DNA of 64,000 nt from Alkalihalobacillus deserti (GCF_020734105.1 NZ_JAJAFR010000009.1:57797-121796), one strand, 5' to 3'; numbered from the stretch's first letter, positions 25,956 through 35,013 are shown. Program-made: numbers and translations. Notes: generated by a model from the sequence alone, not told the origin.

Positions 25956-27182
25956 TTAGTACTTTGGTACTGTGCGCCAATCTGAATCTGCCGGAATATT
26001 TCCATTTGTGGACCGAATATTACGATAATCGATCTCTTGATCAAGTCCTAATGGAGCTTTCCCTTCATCCATATCTTTTAATGCACGAAGTAGGAAAAAG
26101 CGAATTTTCGCGATAAGTTTATCACTCGAACCAAGATACTCCTGTGTCCGATCAGAAATTTCACCCATACTTTCCGCAATAATATAATCTTCTACTAATA
26201 CACCATACATACCAGTGAAATGGTCTTCTAGTTTTGTACGATCTTGTTCCCATCTTCCTTCCAAGCTTCCTTCATAAAAATTATCAGGCGATAGGTTAGG
26301 GTCTATTCCGAACTGTCTTTCTGTTATAGCAATATCTTCAAAGGTGAGTGCTCTCTCATGGTTGTAGAATACAAACCATTGTACACAGCGATTGTCATCT
26401 ACAGGAATTACAAATGATCCAATATGATTTTCTTCAGGAGCCTTTGGAATAAAAGAATACCAAGGTTGAACAAACTCAGAAATACGAACGTATTGTGATC
26501 CATCGGGCATGTTTCTTAATGCTCCTGCCCGATATCCGTAAGGCTGACTATCGACCTCATATCTTGGAGCAAGGTCATGCTTTGTTTTAGATACCGTGGC
26601 ACCAACTTTCTCGACCCATGATTGATGCAGCATCGATACATGCGCCGAATCAAGCGTCCCTTCCAATACTTGTAACCAATTACAATTAATTTCAGCAATG
26701 CGTATCAATAAGTTCGATTCAGGTAAATTATTAAATTCAAATTCTGGAAATTGTGTCGGTAACCCTTCACCAAGCCAGGACCAGACGATCCCACCAGCTT
26801 CCTTAACAGGGTAATACTTTAAAGGGACTTTCTTGCAAAAGGACTCGACCTTATCTGGTGGCTCAGTCGGTGCATCGACACAATTTCCGTCAACATCGAA
26901 TTTCCAACCATGATACAAGCAAGTTAATGCATTGTCTTCATTACGAGCTAATGTAAGCGAAACACGTCGATGTGGACAAGCTTCGTCTAGAATAGCTGCT
27001 TTTCCATCAGCACCTCTGAAAGCAACATAATTATGACCAAATAAACGTACACGTATTGGTTGACCATTGGGTTTTATTCTTTCAGCACGAATAGCTGGTA
27101 CCCAAAATTGTTTCATATATCTTGCCATTGGTGCGTCTCCAGTAACCTGTGTAAGTAAATCATTTTTTTCTTTCGATAACAT
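25956..27182 (-). CDS. Rieske non-haem iron aromatic oxygenase, alpha subunit
   Basis: 408 residues. N-terminal Rieske domain with CPHRR (residues near 69) and CLYHGWKFD ligating the 2Fe-2S cluster; C-terminal catalytic domain with the mononuclear iron motif in LEGTLDSAHVSMLHQSW (D-x2-H-x4-H). The pattern ties it to the phthalate 4,5-dioxygenase / vanillate O-demethylase branch, which hydroxylates or O-demethylates substituted benzoates. No ferredoxin reductase gene is found next to it; electrons must come from elsewhere (the ferredoxin at 19.6 kb is a candidate but weak). It precedes RidA and follows the LigB dioxygenase in the same transcript. Confidence 0.92.
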   Translation of the reverse strand: MLSKEKNDLLTQVTGDAPMARYMKQFWVPAIRAERIKPNGQPIRVRLFGHNYVAFRGADGKAAILDEACPHRRVSLTLARNEDNALTCLYHGWKFDVDGNCVDAPTEPPDKVESFCKKVPLKYYPVKEAGGIVWSWLGEGLPTQFPEFEFNNLPESNLLIRIAEINCNWLQVLEGTLDSAHVSMLHQSWVEKVGATVSKTKHDLAPRYEVDSQPYGYRAGALRNMPDGSQYVRISEFVQPWYSFIPKAPEENHIGSFVIPVDDNRCVQWFVFYNHERALTFEDIAITERQFGIDPNLSPDNFYEGSLEGRWEQDRTKLEDHFTGMYGVLVEDYIIAESMGEISDRTQEYLGSSDKLIAKIRFFLLRALKDMDEGKAPLGLDQEIDYRNIRSTNGNIPADSDWRTVPKY

Positions 27183-27247
27183 CGCGATTCCCCCTCGGTC
27201 ATTTTATATTATAATTATTAGAAAGTAGAGTTGATTTATTGTTTGTG

Positions 27248-28210
27248 CTATTCCCAATAAACAAAGCCCATTCCGCAACCGGTCATAGCTGTTGAACGAT
27301 AAGTAGGTATATAGTTTACTAGTTTCATATCTAGATGTTCTAGTGCTCCAGCTGCTGAAATCCATGCCAATAATTCTGATGTTCCTGATACAAATTTTTC
27401 GCGTGGAATCGAACAAAGTGCATCTTTATCTTTGCTTTCAAGACTCTTCAAGAAATTTCTATCAAACTCTTCATCTATAACAAAATGTGTCATCCCACCA
27501 GAGGCAATAATAGCTACAGTTTGATCACTATCCCATGATTCAATGGCCTCTTTCAGTACTTTCCCAAAATCATAGCAGCGTTTAGGACTCGGCACATTGG
27601 GTGGAAAGAATGTATTAACCGTTATCGGCACCATTTTAATCATTGGTTTGTTTTGTAAAAGCCGGCGGCGAATGAAAGTATGAGCGTGACCGATGGAACG
27701 TCCTTCTGGCTGTTCAGTAAAAGATGATACATCAAATTCATTATCGATCAGCTTTTCGATAATATGGCGTCCTAAGTCCGCATCTGTTTCGTAAGCTTCT
27801 GGTACAACACCATGTCTAGCCCAGTATGCAGGTCTTATTGATGGTGGCATCTTTTCCTTATCTTGTGGAAGGTCATAAATTTCATTTCCCCAAAATACAG
27901 AGAAAGCCGGCATGTTATCATACAAAAATAGTTCTTTCTGATCGTCCCCGATAACAACTAAAATGTCTGGGGAAACTCTATCAATAATTTTAGACAACTC
28001 TTGTATACTTTGTTCACAAGCTTCGTACTTTTCCTCCCAAACTTCTTTGCTTAAATGATCATGAATCCAATCAGGTGCCTTTTTAGTCAAACCCTCAAAA
28101 TCAAGAGCAGGATTCGTTCTATCCCTTTCTGCATGCATTGCCCATGTTTCAGCTGGTGTGCTTAATTGCGGACTATGAGAAGCGGCCAACCCAAGTGTGA
28201 TTTTTGCCAT
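27248..28210 (-). CDS. Class III extradiol ring-cleavage dioxygenase (LigB family)
   Basis: 320 residues, beginning MAKITLGLAASHSPQLSTPA with the first iron-ligand His (residue 12 region). Other family blocks are DILVVIGDDQKELF, the RSIGHAHTFIRRRL loop, VPITVNTFFPPNVPSPKRC and IIASGGMTHFVIDEEFD. These are Fe(II) enzymes of the protocatechuate 4,5-, gallate and MhpB type, opening a catechol ring next to a hydroxyl. No separate LigA-like small subunit is visible, as in gallate-type or single-chain members. In context the product would be oxalomesaconate or the corresponding semialdehyde that LigJ (next gene upstream) hydrates. Confidence 0.9.
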   Translation of the reverse strand: MAKITLGLAASHSPQLSTPAETWAMHAERDRTNPALDFEGLTKKAPDWIHDHLSKEVWEEKYEACEQSIQELSKIIDRVSPDILVVIGDDQKELFLYDNMPAFSVFWGNEIYDLPQDKEKMPPSIRPAYWARHGVVPEAYETDADLGRHIIEKLIDNEFDVSSFTEQPEGRSIGHAHTFIRRRLLQNKPMIKMVPITVNTFFPPNVPSPKRCYDFGKVLKEAIESWDSDQTVAIIASGGMTHFVIDEEFDRNFLKSLESKDKDALCSIPREKFVSGTSELLAWISAAGALEHLDMKLVNYIPTYRSTAMTGCGMGFVYWE

Positions 28211-28224
28211 TTATATAACCTCCA

Positions 28225-29238
28225 TTATTTTAATTGTGTGATTTTTTTATCCGCAGTGATATTCAGTTTATATAACTTTTTAGCGTTGCCTTCATAGACT
28301 TTATAAAGATCTTCCTCTGTCAAGAAGTCAATGCTATCAATCACTGGTTTTAAGTCATCAAACATCTTACCCGTGTTCGGGTTAACAACAGAACCTGTTC
28401 CTGGATTTTCGGTACCAAATAACAAATTGTCCGAACCAATGACTTTAAAGGTTAATTCTAAAGCTTCTTTTGAGTAATTAACGGTATCAAAATAAAGCTT
28501 TTTCAAAGCTACATCAAAGTCTTCTCCACCGGAACGATGACGCCATGCACGGAAACGACCCATTTGGAACGGAATCGCACCACCGGTATGAGATACAACC
28601 ACTTTCAAGTTAGGAAAATCATTAAAAACATTTGAGTCAAGTAAAGACATAATCGCAATACTTTCTTCATTGATAAAATGAAGGGTATAAGACTCCCTAG
28701 GTGAGCAGCAGCCTGCTGAATGAATAAGTACTGGCACATCTAATTCTTGAAGAACTTCATATAATGGATACCAGTACTCATCACCTAGTCCTGGTGGTGT
28801 TGGATGGCCTCCTTCCATTGGATCCGGATTCAATTGAACTCCTACAAACCCTAATTCTTCAATACAGCGTCTTAATTCAGGTAAACATTCGCGAATGTCC
28901 ACTCCAGGTGACTGTGGTAAACCTGCCACTCCTCGAAAATAGTCGGGCTGAAGTTGAACTTGACGAGCAATAATGTTATTTACGAACTCTGTCCATTTAT
29001 GGACCATACTACTTGGTTGCAAGGAATGCATGGCAAGATATGGCCTTGGTGAGATCAGTTGCATATCCGTTCCTACTTTATTAAGGACATCGATATGTTT
29101 GGATAATTGCTTATTAATGGCTTCATCGCTGACCTTTGGAAAACCATCAAAAGGATTCCCTCTGCTTCCTACCAATCTAGATTGAAATTGATAAACCTCA
29201 GGTGGTGCAAGTGTATGTCCGTGTATATCGATAATCAT
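28225..29238 (-). CDS. ligJ: 4-oxalomesaconate hydratase (LigJ-type amidohydrolase)
   Basis: 337 residues of the ACMSD/LigJ amidohydrolase branch. MIIDIHGHTLAPPEV gives the HxH metal motif; LQPDYFRGVAGLPQSPGVDI, CIEELGFVGVQLNPDP, YWYPLYEVLQELDVPVLIHS and the C-terminal DNLLFGTENPGTGSVVNPNT GKMFDD follow LigJ of Sphingobium closely as I recall it (which has 341 residues). LigJ adds water to 4-oxalomesaconate to give CHA, the substrate of RraA-fold CHA aldolases, three of which are in this cluster. Unlike a decarboxylase reading, this assigns a coherent path to pyruvate and oxaloacetate. Close family member without biochemical proof here. Confidence 0.82.
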   Translation of the reverse strand: MIIDIHGHTLAPPEVYQFQSRLVGSRGNPFDGFPKVSDEAINKQLSKHIDVLNKVGTDMQLISPRPYLAMHSLQPSSMVHKWTEFVNNIIARQVQLQPDYFRGVAGLPQSPGVDIRECLPELRRCIEELGFVGVQLNPDPMEGGHPTPPGLGDEYWYPLYEVLQELDVPVLIHSAGCCSPRESYTLHFINEESIAIMSLLDSNVFNDFPNLKVVVSHTGGAIPFQMGRFRAWRHRSGGEDFDVALKKLYFDTVNYSKEALELTFKVIGSDNLLFGTENPGTGSVVNPNTGKMFDDLKPVIDSIDFLTEEDLYKVYEGNAKKLYKLNITADKKITQLK

Positions 29239-29298
29239 TACATTTATCCCCTCTCAATAGATATATTGCCGATTAGCATTAGAACTTGGAATGTATTT

Positions 29299-30084
29299 TT
29301 AAACTTCTTTAAAATTAGGTACTCTCTTTTCTATAAACGCTTTTACACCTTCTTGATAGTCAGAAGATGCATAGGAGCTAACTGTAAGCTCATAAATCTC
29401 TTCCGTTTCTTGCATCTTCCCATCATTAATCTCACTTATAATCTTTTTAGCACCTTTAATGGATTTTTGCGCTAGTCTTGCGATTGAGTCAGCATATTCA
29501 TAGGTTTTAGCTGCAATTTCTTCATCTGGGAAAATTCTTTCAACTAACCTGTAGCTATAAGCTTCATAACTATTAAGCTTTCTAGCAGAAAACAATAGAT
29601 CTTTTGCCCTCGCTACTCCAACTAAATCAATTAAATTTTTCGTTCCTTGATAAGAATAAATAATCCCTATTTTCGCTGGTGTTATCGCAAAGATACCGCT
29701 TTCAGAACTAAACCTAAGATCACATGCAAGGGCAATTATACATCCGCCGCCAATGCAATATTTTTGAATCATTGCGATTGTTGGCTTGGAGAAATTCATT
29801 AAAGCTTTTTCTACCTTTGATACCGCTTGATTATATAATTTCTCCCCTACAGCAGTTGACCTTATTGTTGTGAATTCACTAATATCTGCTCCAGCTACAA
29901 ATGCAGTATCGTCAATCCCTCGAATAACCAAGACTTTGACTTCAATGTCTAGCTCTAATTCTTCCAATATGTCGATTAGATTAGTCCACATATCATAGTT
30001 AAATGCGTTCTTTTTTTCAGGACGATTAATATAGATTGTGGCAATGCCATCCTTCTTCTTAACTAGCAAATAATCTTTTGACAT
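29299..30084 (-). CDS. Enoyl-CoA hydratase/isomerase family protein
   Basis: 261-residue crotonase (MSKDYLLVKKKDGIATIYIN). The oxyanion loop FVAGADISEF and the IQKYCIGGGCIIALACDLRF segment are intact. The usual catalytic Glu of the Glu-Ser/Thr block after the CDLRF strand is replaced: the region reads AITPAKIGIIYSYQGTKNL, so simple hydration chemistry is doubtful and an isomerase, lyase or hydrolase role is possible. Lies between the CoA-transferase and ligJ genes in the sigma-54 transcript. Confidence 0.87.
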   Translation of the reverse strand: MSKDYLLVKKKDGIATIYINRPEKKNAFNYDMWTNLIDILEELELDIEVKVLVIRGIDDTAFVAGADISEFTTIRSTAVGEKLYNQAVSKVEKALMNFSKPTIAMIQKYCIGGGCIIALACDLRFSSESGIFAITPAKIGIIYSYQGTKNLIDLVGVARAKDLLFSARKLNSYEAYSYRLVERIFPDEEIAAKTYEYADSIARLAQKSIKGAKKIISEINDGKMQETEEIYELTVSSYASSDYQEGVKAFIEKRVPNFKEV

Positions 30085-30122
30085 AACTAGCTCCTCCCCA
30101 ATAGACTCACATCCTTTCTTTA

Positions 30123-31307
30123 TTAAATAATAGAATTTTGCTTAAATTGTTGAATTTCTTCTTCACTATATTGAAGTTCTCTCATAACCGCTTCTGTATG
30201 TTCCCCCAATCTCGGTGCTCGAGATTGAAATTGTGCAGGTGTCTTTGACATTTTCCCTGGAAAACCAAGTGTTTTCATTGGACCTGCTACAGGATCTTCA
30301 TATTCAATAATCATGTCACGACCTATAATTTGTTCATGTTTCATGACTTCATCATAATTATAAATTGGACCACAAGGTATACCTGAACTTTCTAACTTCT
30401 TCAACCAGAAATCAGATGACTCTTTTGTTAAAACACTCTCGATTGCTTCTTCTAGCTCATCGACATGCTCGATTCTATCATTGACCGTGGCAAATCGCGG
30501 ATCCTCTTTCCACTCTTCTTTCTCTACCACCTGTATACAGAATTTATCCCACAGCCTTTGACTAACAACTCCAATTAGAATATATCCTGTTTTCGTTCGG
30601 TAGCTTTGATATGGAGCCATCCTCCTGTGCCGTGTTCCACTTGGAGCAGGTACCTCTCCACTTCCAAAGTAAGCAGCTGCTTCCCATACAGTCCAAGCTA
30701 AACCAGACTCAACGAGTGAAACATCTATATATTGCCCTTCTCCTGTTCGCATTTTGTGTATTTGAGCAAAGAGAATATGATACAATGCTGTCAAACCAGC
30801 TCCAATATCGTGAATCGGGATCCCCACTTTAACAGGTCTGCCGTTTGATTCACCAGTCATACTCATAATTCCTGACATTCCTTGAGCCATGATGTCTAAA
30901 CCGCCTTTATTTTTATAAGGACCGGTCTGACCATAACCTGAAATGGAGCAATATATTAAATCTGGATTTAACTTTTTTAATGTTTCATAGTCAATTCCAA
31001 GTTTTTTTACGACATCAGGTCGAAAATTCTCCACGAAAACATCGGCAGTTTTTACGAGACGATATAGGATTTCGCGACCTTCTTCAGTCGTTAAGTTAAC
31101 CTTTAGACCTTTTTTGTTACGGTTGATCATCGAAAAACTATAACTAATACCATTATTAAAAGGACCAGTAGCTCGCATCATATCTCCGTCAGGGTATTGC
31201 TCTACTTTAATCACATCGGCCCCCATATCCCCCATTACCATTGTGCAATAAGGTCCGGCCAATACATGAGAAATATCAATCACTCTAACCCCTGATAACG
31301 GCTGCAT
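30123..31307 (-). CDS. Family III (CaiB/BaiF) CoA transferase
   Basis: 394 residues. N-terminal MQPLSGVRVIDISHVLAGPY CTMVMGDMGADVIKVE is the class III signature, DVFVENFRPDVVKKLGIDYE and the catalytic-Asp region KVGIPIHDIGAGLTALYHIL follow. These enzymes move CoA between carboxylates (succinyl-, acetyl- or formyl-CoA donors). It is the first gene after sigma-54 promoter P2, so CoA loading of the aromatic or its side-chain acid is likely its role, parallel to the ATP-dependent ligase at 33-34.5 kb. Ribosome binding site GAGGGGGAAAT. Confidence 0.92.
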   Translation of the reverse strand: MQPLSGVRVIDISHVLAGPYCTMVMGDMGADVIKVEQYPDGDMMRATGPFNNGISYSFSMINRNKKGLKVNLTTEEGREILYRLVKTADVFVENFRPDVVKKLGIDYETLKKLNPDLIYCSISGYGQTGPYKNKGGLDIMAQGMSGIMSMTGESNGRPVKVGIPIHDIGAGLTALYHILFAQIHKMRTGEGQYIDVSLVESGLAWTVWEAAAYFGSGEVPAPSGTRHRRMAPYQSYRTKTGYILIGVVSQRLWDKFCIQVVEKEEWKEDPRFATVNDRIEHVDELEEAIESVLTKESSDFWLKKLESSGIPCGPIYNYDEVMKHEQIIGRDMIIEYEDPVAGPMKTLGFPGKMSKTPAQFQSRAPRLGEHTEAVMRELQYSEEEIQQFKQNSII

Positions 31308-31351
31308 ATTTCCCCCTCCTTTACCATTTAATCAATTACTTATTAAGATAC

Positions 31352-31369
31352 ATGCAATAAGTATGCCAA
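31352..31369 (-). promoter_or_regulatory. Sigma-54 promoter P2 (CoA-transferase operon)
   Basis: On the minus strand TTGGCATACTTATTGCAT: -24 TTGGCAT, 5-base spacer, -12 TTGCAT. GG and GC are 12 bases apart as required. It differs from the ideal TTGGCAC only in one base, lies 45 bases before the first start codon and faces into the caiB-ech-ligJ-ligB-Rieske-RidA-RraA genes. Confidence 0.85.
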
Positions 31370-31418
31370 GTTGTAAACACTTAGTCTAACGCTCTTTTTT
31401 TCTCATCTAAATCGGAAT

Positions 31419-31477
31419 GTTTCATTATGAAACGTCTATTTGTTTCATTTGTTTCATTCGTTTCATTTGTTTCATCT
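31419..31477. promoter_or_regulatory. Upstream activator site for P2: GTTTC boxes
   Basis: Starts with the perfect palindrome GTTTCATTATGAAAC (31419-31433), followed by four head-to-tail 9-base repeats: GTTTCATTT, GTTTCATTC, GTTTCATTT, GTTTCATCT (31442-31477). It begins 50 bases upstream of the -24 element. The same kind of boxes occur at 40187 and 40343, beside promoter P1 and the regulator gene. Probable binding site for the sigma-54 activator at 40.4 kb. Confidence 0.75.
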
Positions 31478-31498
31478 ATTGAACCTAATCGCGAGGAG

Positions 31499-31512
31499 TG
31501 TTAACGTTTTCA
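31499..31512. promoter_or_regulatory. cre-like site upstream of P2
   Basis: TGTTAACGTTTTCA matches the cre consensus except for one base. CcpA repression of the ring-cleavage operon would fit the exact cre at the adjacent tct operon. Confidence 0.45.
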
Positions 31513-31626
31513 CAACTAGAAACTAAGACTTAAAAAACTCTCTTACGCGTTATTACATTTAAATAAACAACGTTCGTTTCATTAAAAACCATTATATCTA
31601 ACTAAAGGACATTACACACTAGTTCA

Positions 31627-32277
31627 TTACACACTAGTTGACTCCCATCCATATATCTCCATCGTTGTTTCTCCTTTGCCTAATTGTTCAGTAATTCTTT
31701 TTTCATCATCATCTCGCTTTTGCGCTTCCATCAATATATCAGCTACATTCCCCTTCGGAAGAACAACAATTCCGTCTCTGTCTCCGACAATAAGGTCTCC
31801 TGCTGAAACCGTTACATTCCCAATATTTATCGGTTGATTAATCGTTCCACCACCGGCTTTTCCTGTTCCTTGTATACATAATCCCCTCGAAAAAACGGGA
31901 AAGTTCATGTCGATGATATCTTGACTGTCTCTGACACAACCATCAATGATAAGCCCTTGGATCCCTCGCACTTGAGCTGCTTTTGTCATAATGTCTCCCC
32001 AGTAACCAGCCTCGTATATCCCAGAAACTTCAACAACGAGAACATCTCCCGGTTTCGCTGCTAAAATCCCTTCATGTAACATGATGTTATCGATCGGAGG
32101 AGAATGGACAGTAATAGCTGGTCCACAAACTTTCATATTTGCGGCTAACGGTTTAATTCCTGATGGTAACGCTCCTTTTTTACCCGCAGCTTCATGTAAG
32201 GTGGCTGATGAAAAGCTCTTGGCTCGCAAAATATCTTCTTCATTTGGACGATCAATGCCATCTAGGAATTTAGTCAT
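31627..32277 (-). CDS. RraA/CHA-aldolase family protein 2
   Basis: 216 residues with AAGGAGGCGATAAAA as ribosome binding site. RraA fold (FSSATLHEAAGKKGALPSGI, VSGIYEAGYWGDIMTKAAQV) with signature GLIIDGCVRDSQD, an Arg-Asp pair followed two residues on by Asp, as in catalytic CHA/HMG aldolases. Likely second aldolase or oxaloacetate decarboxylase. It follows RraA protein 3 by 18 bases at the end of the P1 transcript. Confidence 0.85.
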   Translation of the reverse strand: MTKFLDGIDRPNEEDILRAKSFSSATLHEAAGKKGALPSGIKPLAANMKVCGPAITVHSPPIDNIMLHEGILAAKPGDVLVVEVSGIYEAGYWGDIMTKAAQVRGIQGLIIDGCVRDSQDIIDMNFPVFSRGLCIQGTGKAGGGTINQPINIGNVTVSAGDLIVGDRDGIVVLPKGNVADILMEAQKRDDDEKRITEQLGKGETTMEIYGWESTSV

Positions 32278-32295
32278 TTTTATCGCCTCCTTATT

Positions 32296-32946
32296 CTAGT
32301 TTTCCCTAGATTGCAGCTGATGGTATCCATATTTTTCACGGGCTTCCTTTAAAGGAGTCCCTCTCATAACTTCTTGTCTGATACCTTCTTCTTTTTCCTC
32401 AATTAACTGGGCAAGTGCAAGTACTTCAGTTTCTCGTTCCTTATGAATCACTAAAGCCCCGTCGTCTGACCCGAAAATAATATCACCCGGGCGCACTTGA
32501 ACATCCCCAATTGAAACTGGAACCATATATGCCACTGCATCCACCCGATCCTTACCAGTACGCATATATTTCCCTCTACTAAAAATTGGATACTTCAAAT
32601 CCAAACTACAAGAAACATCACGGCAAACTCCATCAATTAAAGTTCCAGCAATACCTTTCATATGAGCAACCGAAGTTAGAATATCTCCCCATACCGTGCA
32701 ATCCAAGCGCCCTGCATTGTCTAAAACGACTACACTTCCAGTAGATACCTCATCAATATAATCTCCAACTGACCCTTTATCTTGAGCGACAGGTAAATAT
32801 TTCACCGTAAAAGCACGCCCTACCATTTGATATCCATAGTTCGTAGGCGAAATTCCTAAACATGTACCGTGGATTCCTAAGCGGTCTAAAGCATCAGAAA
32901 CTGCTGCAATTGATATCTTCTTATAACTCTCTACTATTTCGTCCAT
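32296..32946 (-). CDS. RraA family protein 3
   Basis: 216 residues from the ATG at 32946 (AGAAGGGGAGTTGTCGAA before it); a longer frame reaches the neighbour's stop codon. Signature GTLIDGVCRDVSC: the Arg-Asp pair is present, but the acidic residue two positions on, needed in the aldolase motif, is cysteine. It may therefore not be an aldolase; a partner subunit or another RraA role is possible. Gene order: CoA ligase, this gene, RraA protein 2. Confidence 0.83.
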   Translation of the reverse strand: MDEIVESYKKISIAAVSDALDRLGIHGTCLGISPTNYGYQMVGRAFTVKYLPVAQDKGSVGDYIDEVSTGSVVVLDNAGRLDCTVWGDILTSVAHMKGIAGTLIDGVCRDVSCSLDLKYPIFSRGKYMRTGKDRVDAVAYMVPVSIGDVQVRPGDIIFGSDDGALVIHKERETEVLALAQLIEEKEEGIRQEVMRGTPLKEAREKYGYHQLQSREN

Positions 32947-32978
32947 TTCGACAACTCCCCTTCTTTTTTCGACTAAAT

Positions 32979-34559
32979 TCATCGCAGTGACACAGTTTTT
33001 TCATTTAAGAGCGAATCCCTTAAGACAAATTTCATCACTTTACCTGACGGAGTTCTTGGTAATTCATCAACTATGACTAGATGATCAGGAACTTTATAAT
33101 CAGCCACTTGGTTTCTAATAAAATGTTCAAGTTCTTCAACGGTTGTAGCTGTATTCGGTTTTAATGTTACCGCAGCACAAGATACTTCTCCTAGCACTGT
33201 ATCTGGCATACCAATAATAGCTACTTCCATAACATTTGGATGTGTATAGAAAACTTCCTCGATTTCCCCTGGATAAATATTGTAGCCGCCACGAATTACC
33301 AAGTCTTTTTTTCTTCCAACTATTCGTACATATCCTTCTACATCAATCGTTCCTAAATCACCCGTATAAAACCATCGATTTTCATCAATCACTTCGCTTG
33401 TTTTTTCCGGGAGATTATAATAGCCTTTCATCAAACCTTCTGTATAACAAGCAATCTCACCTATTTCTCCCGTAGGCACTTCTTGCCTAGCCTCATCCAT
33501 AATCTTTAGTTGAACACCAGCTATCGCTTTTCCAACGGATTCAGCTTGAACCAAATCATCATCTTCAAATTTCGTCATTGTTAAAATCGGTGATGTTTCC
33601 GTCATTCCAAAACTGACTAAAACAGGACATCCCATTTCTGTTTTGATCCTACGTATAACTTCAACCGGACAAGGAGCACCTGCCATAATCGCCACACGAA
33701 GAGACGATAAATCATAAGATGAAAACGAAGGATGATTCAATTCAAGAATAAAGATGGTTGGTACACCCGAATGAATCGTAACTTTTTCTTTTTCTATTAA
33801 CTGAAGTGCTTTTTCAACATGATATTTTTCTTGAATTACAGCTTTTGTTTCACTACCAATCAGCCTCAAAATCCCAGCTAAACCCATGATATGAAAGTAT
33901 GGACTTGCATGTAAAAATACATCCTGCTCATTCATTTCAATCGCCTGACAACTGTTCACCATACTATAAACTAAGTTATGATGGGTTAACATCACTCCTT
34001 TTGGTTTACCAGTTGTGCCTGATGTATAAATAATAGAAAAAACATCCTCCGTCACTTCAATGCTAACATTAGGTAATGTTTGCCCCTTACCATCTTCTCT
34101 TAAATCGTTATAGCCTTGTAAACCTTCATGTTCGAATCGAACTGGTACTAAATATTGCAAACTTTTAAGTCTTGCTCGAATCGCTTTGAATTGCTCAAGA
34201 TGGTTAACTTTATCATATTCTTTTGTGAAGAATACTAGTTTCGCACCGGAATCTCTTAAGATATGCTCGGCTTCATCTTCACGATACCTTGTATTGAATG
34301 GCACCATGATTGCACCTATTTGGGCAATAGCAAACACGGCAACGATAAATTCATACCAAGCAGGAAGACAAACCCCAACGCGGTCTCCTTTTTGAATTCC
34401 AAGTCGATGAAGTCCGCCGGCTAGTTCCGCTACTTCCTTTTCCAAATCCTTATAAGAAAGACGACGACTTCCATCGTAAATCACTTCTTTATCTGGGCAG
34501 GATTTATTTGCTTTCTCGAGTAATTGGGCTACCGACATCCCATAACAGGAAGTAATCAT
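32979..34559 (-). CDS. AMP-forming acyl/aryl-CoA ligase
   Basis: 526-residue class I adenylate-forming ligase. P-loop IIYTSGTTGKPKGV, motif SFGMTETSPI, hinge GDLGTIDVEGYVRIVGRKKD and catalytic Lys in RTPSGKVMKF. It would activate an aromatic or phenylpropanoid acid as its CoA ester in the cytosol. Compared with the synthetase at 5.0 kb it lacks the ACAS_N segment and is of the medium-chain/aryl type. Directly upstream of two RraA genes; the DUF35/thiolase-like pair precedes it. Confidence 0.9.
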   Translation of the reverse strand: MITSCYGMSVAQLLEKANKSCPDKEVIYDGSRRLSYKDLEKEVAELAGGLHRLGIQKGDRVGVCLPAWYEFIVAVFAIAQIGAIMVPFNTRYREDEAEHILRDSGAKLVFFTKEYDKVNHLEQFKAIRARLKSLQYLVPVRFEHEGLQGYNDLREDGKGQTLPNVSIEVTEDVFSIIYTSGTTGKPKGVMLTHHNLVYSMVNSCQAIEMNEQDVFLHASPYFHIMGLAGILRLIGSETKAVIQEKYHVEKALQLIEKEKVTIHSGVPTIFILELNHPSFSSYDLSSLRVAIMAGAPCPVEVIRRIKTEMGCPVLVSFGMTETSPILTMTKFEDDDLVQAESVGKAIAGVQLKIMDEARQEVPTGEIGEIACYTEGLMKGYYNLPEKTSEVIDENRWFYTGDLGTIDVEGYVRIVGRKKDLVIRGGYNIYPGEIEEVFYTHPNVMEVAIIGMPDTVLGEVSCAAVTLKPNTATTVEELEHFIRNQVADYKVPDHLVIVDELPRTPSGKVMKFVLRDSLLNEKTVSLR

Positions 34560-34610
34560 AGATTATGCATCCTCTCTGTTCATTTTTTACCTATGTTACG
34601 AAATTCAGGT

Positions 34611-35012
34611 TCAAACTTCCGATAATTTGAAGTATGGCAGAGTAAGTTCATCATCAATTTTTTTATAAACAACAGAAACAGGTTTCTCGATCGATATTTT
34701 GTCTCGATCACCGATAATACGACTCAACATTCTTACACCTTCTTCAAGGTCAATAATGCCAATGACATAAGGCACTTCATCTCGAAATTCTGGCGGTGCT
34801 TTATGAACTACTGTATAACTTTGAATTTTCCCTTTCCCACTCGTTTCTTTCCATGTCAAATTGTCCGAAAAACAATGAGGACATATCATACGTGGATAAA
34901 AAATATATTCATGACAATCATCACAATTTTGCAACATAAGCTTATGGTTTTGAACACCTTCCCAAAATGTTCTTGAATCAGTATCTATCAGCGGTTTTGG
35001 TATACCTGCCAT
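34611..35012 (-). CDS. DUF35 zinc-ribbon OB-fold protein, partner of thiolase-like protein
   Basis: 133 residues. Rubredoxin-like zinc ribbon with CDDC and CPHC (about residues 29-50), then an OB fold (GKIQSYTVVHKAPPEFRDEV, PYVIGIIDLEEGVRMLSRI). DUF35 proteins form complexes with thiolase-like proteins (HMG-CoA synthase/thiolase in archaea, BbsA-BbsB, ChsH2-Ltp2) and hold the acyl-CoA. The thiolase-like gene starts 2 bases upstream of it in the same orientation, as expected for an obligate complex. Confidence 0.9.
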   Translation of the reverse strand: MAGIPKPLIDTDSRTFWEGVQNHKLMLQNCDDCHEYIFYPRMICPHCFSDNLTWKETSGKGKIQSYTVVHKAPPEFRDEVPYVIGIIDLEEGVRMLSRIIGDRDKISIEKPVSVVYKKIDDELTLPYFKLSEV

Positions 35013-35013
35013 C

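Noticed and set aside
31442..31477. CRISPR-like array from the tandem GTTTCATTT units
   Set aside because: Nine-base units without spacers; phasing and position fit an activator binding site.
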